Shown here: piece by piece, positions 7,245-11,390 of the stretch
How the letters are laid out: each line of letters starts with the position of its first letter
Position numbering within the stretch: the first letter of the stretch is position 1
NCBI GenBank assembly: GCA_964544115.1
Contig: CAZJBP010000120.1
Coordinates: 1-11,390, forward strand
DNA: 11,390 bases
Source of the DNA: CAZJBP01 sp964544115
GTDB lineage: Bacteria; Verrucomicrobiota; Kiritimatiellia; UBA8416; JADHWI01
Reading direction: 5' to 3'
Made by a program: the position numbers and the translations under genes
The notes under the pieces: model-generated
Databases searched by the model: none
What the model was told of the DNA's origin: nothing
Seen by the model: the letters and a program-made list of their open reading frames with translations, nothing else

Positions 7245-7281
7245 TGTCGGATGACTCCATCACTGTTGGACGACTCCAACA
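7245..7281. promoter_or_regulatory. Tandem dyad operator of the regulator-feoAB operon
   Basis: Site 2 (7264-7281) is a perfect inverted repeat, TGTTGGA, four-base centre CGAC, then TCCAACA. Site 1 (7245-7262) is the same 18-mer with three changes (15 of 18 identical) and a less perfect dyad. The sites start 19 bases apart, near two helical turns. Dyads of about 18-20 bp are the normal operator size of DtxR/MntR repressors. Site 2 abuts the predicted -10 and would cover the transcription start, which suits metal-dependent autorepression. That the regulator binds here is inference. Confidence 0.65.
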
Positions 7282-7286
7282 TTACA
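7281..7286 (-). promoter_or_regulatory. Predicted -10 box of the regulator-feoAB operon
   Basis: On the minus strand TGTAAT matches the sigma-70 -10 consensus at five of six positions. The upstream -35 is poor (TTGCGC with 15 bases spacing). The box touches the edge of operator site 2, and a start 6-8 bases downstream would fall inside that dyad, giving a leader of about 50 bases before ATG 7225. Confidence 0.4.
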
Positions 7287-7339
7287 GGACGGGGTCCTGC
7301 GGCGCAAGGCGCGAGTGACCGCGAGCGCCCGGGGGAGCG

Positions 7340-7432
7340 AGATCCCTCACTGCGTTCGGGATGACATCCTCGCCGGGCGTGCAGAGGGATGCCGTTCACC
7401 GGCGGTGTCATCCTGAGCGTAGCGAAGGATCT
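7340..7432. repeat. Inverted pair of HPERSEGS-type interspersed repeats forming a long hairpin
   Basis: Two 27-base arms at 7340-7366 and 7406-7432 are reverse complements at 22 of 27 positions, separated by 39 bases. The separator has its own stem (CGCCGG 7371-7376 with CCGGCG 7399-7404), so the whole can fold into a long interrupted hairpin. The arm read toward the loop from the right matches the widespread bacterial interspersed repeat recognised by its chance translation HPERSEGS and by GATCCTTCGCT...CAGGATGACA. The element stands between the DMT permease stop (7467) and the regulator promoter. It could act as a transcript-ending or transcript-processing structure between the two, although there is no T-tract as in a classical intrinsic terminator. 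Confidence 0.75.
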
Positions 7433-7466
7433 AGTGGCAGCGGGAGTTGGCCACCGTGGGCCGGCG

Positions 7467-8420
7467 TCAGACGCGAGGGTGGCCCCATGTGTTGACGACA
7501 AACACGCCGGCCAGGGTGATGGCACCGCCGATCGACGCCAGGGGCGGAGGGAGTTCTCCGAGGAGCAGCCACCCGAACGCCACAGCGGCCAGGGGGATGG
7601 CGAACATCCAGCTCGCCAGGCGGGCCAGGCTCATCCGCGACATGGCGAAACCCCACAGCGTGTAGCACAGCGCCCCGGGAATGATGCCGAGCAGGACGAG
7701 GTTCAGAGTCGCGCCGGCCGGAGCCTGGGGCGCCGTGCGGACAAGGGCGGGCGCATAGCCGGCCAGGCCGAGGGTTCCGACCCAGATCGCCCAGGTGGTG
7801 ACATCCAGGGGGCGGTAGCGCGCGATGAGGCGCTTGTTAAGCAGCCCGTAGCCGGTCGTGCCCACCACCGCCGCCAGGATCAGCAGCGCGCCGGGCGATA
7901 CCCGGATGTGCCCCTCGGCGCCCACCGTGCTGAGAGCCACGCCGGCAAAGGCCACGGCCATGCCTGCCGAGCCGGCCGCCGTGACCCGCTCGCCGAAGAA
8001 CAGCCGCCCGCCCAGCGTGAGCATCACGGGGATGCCAGCGGCGATGAATGCAGCCGTGCCTGCGGTGACTGTTCTCTCGCCGGCGTTGATGCAGAGGTTG
8101 TAGATCGTAAGCCCGAGCAAACCTGCGGCGATCACGGCCGGCGCGTCGCTCCGCCCGGGCCACCGCCCTCCGCGGCGAAGCCAGAGCGGGAGCAGGACCA
8201 GCGAGGCCACGAGGTAACGACCGAACGCCAGCGGCCCCGGATCGTAGTGGCGCACCGCCGCGCGGATCCCGACCCAGGACCAGCCCCAGCCGATCATGGC
8301 CACGGCCACACAGGCCGCCAGCAGGAAGGACGGGCCCCGGGATGGACAACGCGCGGCCGAAGACGGATGATGGGCGGGCGACGGCGGGATCGATTCGGTG
8401 CTCGGATGTGAACGCGCCAA
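7467..8420 (-). CDS. EamA/DMT-superfamily permease
   Basis: A 317-residue inner-membrane transporter of the drug/metabolite transporter superfamily with two EamA repeats, about ten helices in all. The first repeat shows WGWSWVGIRAAVRHYDPGPLAFGRYLVASLVLLPLW, the usual start of an EamA domain, and INAGERTVTAGTAAFIAAGIPVMLTLGGRLFFGERVT, the conserved end of one. The second ends with PLAAVAFGWLLLGELPPPLASIGGAITLAGVFVVN. Members export amino acids, nucleotides or other metabolites; the substrate here is unknown. The start appears to be TTG 8420, since GAGGT (8426-8430) lies five bases upstream and no in-frame ATG occurs before the first helix. The first 30 residues (MARSHPSTESIPPSPAHHPS...) are a low-complexity Pro/Ser-rich cytosolic tail. 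It diverges from the radical SAM gene with a 33-base gap between starts. Confidence 0.88.
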   Translation of the reverse strand: MARSHPSTESIPPSPAHHPSSAARCPSRGPSFLLAACVAVAMIGWGWSWVGIRAAVRHYDPGPLAFGRYLVASLVLLPLWLRRGGRWPGRSDAPAVIAAGLLGLTIYNLCINAGERTVTAGTAAFIAAGIPVMLTLGGRLFFGERVTAAGSAGMAVAFAGVALSTVGAEGHIRVSPGALLILAAVVGTTGYGLLNKRLIARYRPLDVTTWAIWVGTLGLAGYAPALVRTAPQAPAGATLNLVLLGIIPGALCYTLWGFAMSRMSLARLASWMFAIPLAAVAFGWLLLGELPPPLASIGGAITLAGVFVVNTWGHPRV

Positions 8421-8425
8421 GGGTT

Positions 8426-8430
8426 ACCTC
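8426..8430 (-). promoter_or_regulatory. Ribosome binding site deciding a TTG start
   Basis: GAGGT on the minus strand, five bases before TTG 8420, is the only good ribosome site near the permease N-terminus and supports the unusual TTG initiation codon. Confidence 0.6.
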
Positions 8431-8453
8431 GCAATACGTGGGGGATGCTTAAC

Positions 8454-10148
8454 ATGCGGGTCGTGTTTCTGCAACTGCCGCAACTGGACACGGACACGCG
8501 CGGCGGGCACGAGAACGTGCCGCTGGCGGCGCGGCTGCTTGCCCGCGCCCTGCGCCGTCATGCGTTCGACGTGCCTCCCGATATCCTTGAGCCGCCGGCC
8601 GGGTTTGACGCGCTGGACGACGCGCACCTGGTTGACGCCCTCGTCGACATGGCGCCGGACATCATTGCGGCGACCCTCTACCTCTGGAACGTGGAGCGCA
8701 CGCTGGATGTGTTGCGACGCGTGCGAGGGAGGCTCCCCGGTGTGCGCGTGGCGCTGGGCGGACCGGAAGTCAGCCGCGAGCACCCGTTCCTGACCGTGTC
8801 GGATGTGCCCGATGCGCTGGTGGAGGGCGAGGGAGAGCCGGTCGTGGCCGAGGTGGTGGCGTGCCTGGCCGGCCGGCCGGCGCGGACGGATGTCTCGTCC
8901 ATCGGCCTGCGCGGCGGGGCCGGATGGGCCTGGGGCGCCGGGCGGCCGCCTCACGCCGCGCTGGCCGACGTGTGGCCGCGGCCGGAGGAGGAGGAGGGAG
9001 CGGCCGCCGGCTCGGACATCGCCTATCTGGAGGCCAGCCGCGGGTGCCCGCTGCGATGCGCCTACTGCTGCTACAACCAGCGGCGTTCCGCCCTCGGGTT
9101 CCTGTCGCCGAGCGAGGTCGCCCACCGCCTGGAAGCCCTGCGCGACCGGGGCGTCCGTGAGGTCCGGTTCATCGATCCGACGTTCAACAGCCATCCCGAA
9201 TTCGACGCCCTGCTCGCGGGCATCGCCCGCGTGAATCGCCGCCGCTCGATGACGTGTTTCGCGGAACTGCGCGCCGAAACGCTGACGCCCCGCCAGATCG
9301 GGCTGCTGGCGCGCGGCGGTTTCACCGAGATCGAGGTCGGCATCCAGAGCCTGGACCGCGAGGTCCTGCGCGCGATCCGGCGCCCGACGCGGCTCGACGC
9401 GCTCGAACCGGCGGTCCGCCAGATGGCCGCCGCCGGGATCCGCCTGACTTTGGACGTCATGGGCGCGCTGCCCCTGCAGCGCCTGGACGATGTGAAGCGC
9501 ACGCTCGAGTGGGCCGCCGCCGTGCCCGGGTCGCGGGTGCAATTCATGCACACCCTCGCGCTCCCCGGCACCGAACTGCGGCGGCGCTGGGCGGGCGACC
9601 TGCGCCACCAGGCCCTGCCGCCGTACCGCGTGCTGTCGACCCGGTGGATGAGCGCGGGCGACCTGCGGCAGGCGGATGCGTGCGCGGAGACCGTTACCGG
9701 GACCGTGATGGATGTGCCGACGGTCCGCTTTGTTGGCCGCCGGCTGGAGGGCATGTTCTCCGAACGCGTGCGGATCGACGCGGACGCAGCGCTGCCGGCG
9801 CGGGTAGGCGGCCGGTCCTGCCGGCGGGCGGTGACGATCAGCGGCCGTGATCTCTTCGCGCGCCAGGATGCGCTGGCGGCCTGGATGGCGGCGGCGGTCC
9901 GGTCAGAGCCGCACATCCTGTGGCAGTTCATCCTGAGTCCGGAGCACGAGGAGCCGCTCGACCTGCTGGACCGCCTGGCGGCCGTCCTCCGCCGACTCCC
10001 GACGCACGTGCTCGACCGTTCGACCGTGGGTGGGAGGCCCGGGCAGCGCGTGGCGCGGAGGGTGTTCGTTCAGCTGCGGGCGGGAGCCCGCTACGACGCC
10101 GGCTGGCGCCGTGCCGCCGAGAACCTGCTACGCGCGCACTTCCACTGA
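8454..10148 (+). CDS. B12-binding domain radical SAM protein
   Basis: A 564-residue cytosolic enzyme with an N-terminal cobalamin-binding Rossmann-like domain (about residues 1-150), then a radical SAM barrel. The B12 domain begins MRVVFLQLPQLD and holds LGGPEVS (101-107) and the common closing motif EGEGEP (124-129); the classical DxHxxG histidine motif is not apparent, as is frequent in this class. The radical SAM cluster motif is C198-P-L-R-C202-A-Y-C205 within EASRGCPLRCAYCCYN, ligating the [4Fe-4S] cluster that cleaves S-adenosylmethionine. FIDPTFNSHPEF and TEIEVGIQSLDREVLRAIRRPT are typical barrel strands. The last 200 residues are a C-terminal domain I do not recognise. The family includes methyltransferases and other radical enzymes; substrate is unknown. 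ATG 8454 is preferred (GGGGGA eight bases upstream) over ATG 8445. A DUF1848 gene follows after seven bases. Confidence 0.87.
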   Translation: MRVVFLQLPQLDTDTRGGHENVPLAARLLARALRRHAFDVPPDILEPPAGFDALDDAHLVDALVDMAPDIIAATLYLWNVERTLDVLRRVRGRLPGVRVALGGPEVSREHPFLTVSDVPDALVEGEGEPVVAEVVACLAGRPARTDVSSIGLRGGAGWAWGAGRPPHAALADVWPRPEEEEGAAAGSDIAYLEASRGCPLRCAYCCYNQRRSALGFLSPSEVAHRLEALRDRGVREVRFIDPTFNSHPEFDALLAGIARVNRRRSMTCFAELRAETLTPRQIGLLARGGFTEIEVGIQSLDREVLRAIRRPTRLDALEPAVRQMAAAGIRLTLDVMGALPLQRLDDVKRTLEWAAAVPGSRVQFMHTLALPGTELRRRWAGDLRHQALPPYRVLSTRWMSAGDLRQADACAETVTGTVMDVPTVRFVGRRLEGMFSERVRIDADAALPARVGGRSCRRAVTISGRDLFARQDALAAWMAAAVRSEPHILWQFILSPEHEEPLDLLDRLAAVLRRLPTHVLDRSTVGGRPGQRVARRVFVQLRAGARYDAGWRRAAENLLRAHFH

Positions 10149-10155
10149 AGGCACC

Positions 10156-11034
10156 ATGACGCTGCCCCGCATCATCTCGGTCAGCCGGCGCACGGACATT
10201 CCCGCGTTCTATGCCGATTGGTTCATCCGGCGCATCCGGGCCGGCGGCTGCACGTATCCGCACCCGTTCCGGCGCGGGACGGTCTGCACGGTCGACCTGA
10301 GGCCGGAGGCGGTGGCCGGGATCGTGTTCTGGACCCGGCATGCGCGGCCGCTGCTGCGTCATCTCGACGAGCTGGACCAGCGGGGCTTTGCCTACTACGT
10401 CCTGTATACGCTGACCGGCTACCCGAGGAGGCTGGAGCGCCGCAGCCCCGCGCGGCGCGAGGCGGTGCGGACGATCCGCGAGCTTTCGGATCGGGTTGGC
10501 CGCGAGCGCGTAACGTGGCGCTATGACCCGGTGCTGCTGGACGCTGAGCTGACGCCGGAATGGCACGCGCGCCAGTTCTCCGGCCTGGCGCGGGAGCTCG
10601 CGGGGCATGTCGACGGCGTCATCGTCAGCGTGGCCGATCCGTACCGCAAGACGCTGGCGGCCCTGCGCGCATCGGGCGCCGCCGCGGACACCACGTTCGA
10701 CGTGGCGGGTTACACCGACACTCTGGTTGCGCTGGCGGGCATCGCTGCGGAGTCGGGGCTCCCGATGCAGAGCTGCGCCGAGGCCGCCTTCGTGCCCGGC
10801 ATCGAGCCCGGGGGGTGCGTGGATGCCGCTCGCCTCGCGCGCGTGGGCGGGCGGCGCGCTTCGTGCGCCCTGCACCGCCTGCGCGAAGGGTGCCTCTGCA
10901 CCGTCAGCACCGACATCGGTGCCAACGATACCTGCGCCTTCGGCTGCCGCTACTGCTACGCCACGGCCCACCACGACAAGGCCCGCGAAGCCGTTCGCGC
11001 ACACCGGCCGGAATGGACGTCGATTGTGGGGTGA
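10156..11034 (+). CDS. DUF1848 family protein with C-terminal CxxxCxxC motif
   Basis: A 292-residue protein matching the DUF1848 family (PF08902), whose function I do not know to have been established. It opens with PRIISVSRRTDIPAFYADWFIRRIRAGGCTYPHPF, then GIVFWTRHARPLLRHLDEL, YYVLYTLTGYPRRLE and VTWRYDPVLL, all in family order. The C-terminus holds GCLCTVSTDIGANDTCAFGCRYCYA, with Cys at 246, 248, 260, 264 and 267. The last three form CxxxCxxC as in radical SAM enzymes, but at the C-terminal rather than N-terminal end. Length is usual for the family. ATG 10156 begins at the conserved N-terminus, with GAAGG (10147-10151) just upstream; the open frame reaches back to 10030 only as an overlap with the radical SAM gene. 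The seven-base gap points to one transcript and probably related roles. Confidence 0.88.
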   Translation: MTLPRIISVSRRTDIPAFYADWFIRRIRAGGCTYPHPFRRGTVCTVDLRPEAVAGIVFWTRHARPLLRHLDELDQRGFAYYVLYTLTGYPRRLERRSPARREAVRTIRELSDRVGRERVTWRYDPVLLDAELTPEWHARQFSGLARELAGHVDGVIVSVADPYRKTLAALRASGAAADTTFDVAGYTDTLVALAGIAAESGLPMQSCAEAAFVPGIEPGGCVDAARLARVGGRRASCALHRLREGCLCTVSTDIGANDTCAFGCRYCYATAHHDKAREAVRAHRPEWTSIVG

Positions 11035-11049
11035 GGCGGCGACCGGCGG

Positions 11050-11390
11050 TCAGCCCTTCCCGGGTCCGGCCTGGGCGCGGCGGCGGCGGGCGCCGAACTC
11101 CGGCGCCTCCTTCACGCAGGTGCCGAGGATCCGCAGGGACTTGCCGATCAGCTGGAGCGTCTCCGGTTTGAGTTCGCCGGGCGTGTCCCCGACGTTGGCC
11201 CACCCGCGCGCGGCGAGGTCGTCCGGCCGGAGGGCGACCTGCTCCCAGTTGTGGAACAGGCGGCCCCACTCGCTGTTCATCAGGTCGTTGACGATCTGCT
11301 GGTGCGCCGGATACCAGTAGGTGTCGTGGTAGAGCACGCTGGCGATGTAGGCCCAGGGCGCGAGGATCGTCTTGAGCGACCACTCGATGG
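11050..11390 (-). CDS. Unrecognised protein, C-terminal part only
   Basis: The frame is open from the right window edge to a TGA at 11050, giving the last 112 residues of a gene whose start lies outside. I do not recognise the family. The visible part is soluble and rich in aromatic residues (IEWSLKTILAPWAYIASVLYHDTYWYPAHQQIVNDLMNSEWGRLFHNW), then has a loop GWANVGDTPGELKPET and a helix ending in a basic, low-complexity tail (ARRRRAQAGPGKG). A flavodoxin-like or reductase origin is conceivable but unsupported. It meets the DUF1848 gene tail to tail with 15 bases between stops and no visible terminator. Confidence 0.6.
   Translation of the reverse strand, partial: IEWSLKTILAPWAYIASVLYHDTYWYPAHQQIVNDLMNSEWGRLFHNWEQVALRPDDLAARGWANVGDTPGELKPETLQLIGKSLRILGTCVKEAPEFGARRRRAQAGPGKG

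Noticed and set aside
7245..7432. A CRISPR array or phage attachment site suggested by the repeats before the regulator
   Set aside because: The dyads are two copies with no spacer series and the 27-base arms are inverted rather than direct; no cas or integrase gene is present.
7226..7525. N-terminal extension of the DtxR-type regulator by 100 residues
   Set aside because: It translates the operator dyads and the HPERSEGS repeat; the family begins at MELTAKQEDYLEAI.
8424..9608. A 394-codon minus-strand frame opposite the radical SAM gene
   Set aside because: It would overlap both the permease start and the radical SAM coding region, has Arg/Ala/His-rich composition and no recognisable domain.

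Overview
The window is high-GC bacterial DNA packed with genes on both strands, with no rRNA, tRNA, CRISPR array, transposase or phage gene that I can see. The gene content (cytosolic GH29 fucosidase, a stand-alone methionine-synthase-activation-type protein, FeoAB ferrous iron uptake, a B12-binding radical SAM enzyme, a DUF1848 protein) suggests an anaerobic or microaerobic environmental bacterium that uses cobamides and degrades polysaccharides. A PVC-group (Kiritimatiellota/Lentisphaerota-like) or similar lineage is my best guess. That placement is inference from gene types only and is weak.

Left part (1-3235): a truncated major facilitator transporter on the minus strand diverges from a plus-strand pair. 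The pair is a GH29 alpha-L-fucosidase, started at a perfect AGGAGG ribosome site, followed 19 bases later by a small protein like the reactivation domain of B12-dependent methionine synthase. Transporter and glycosidase look like a sugar uptake and hydrolysis module.

Middle part (3251-7432, minus strand): a metal-homeostasis block transcribed right to left. A short DtxR/MntR-type regulator, feoA and feoB are joined by two ATGA start/stop overlaps. After a 119-base gap holding a pyrimidine-rich repeat there is a SO_0444/ArsP-type metal efflux permease with a CSCSV motif. Upstream of the regulator lie two tandem 18-bp dyads, 19 bp apart, one of them at the predicted -10/start region; these are the likely metal-responsive operator. 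Further upstream is a long hairpin made of two inverted copies of the HPERSEGS-type interspersed repeat, whose five arm differences are all synonymous in the HPERSEGS frame.

Right part (7467-11390): an EamA/DMT permease with a TTG start (minus) diverges, with only 33 bases between start codons, from a two-gene plus-strand operon. That operon encodes a B12-binding radical SAM protein and a DUF1848 protein that carries its own C-terminal CxxxCxxC cluster motif. It is the least understood unit here and the best candidate for an undescribed function. The window ends in the 3' part of an unrecognised minus-strand gene.
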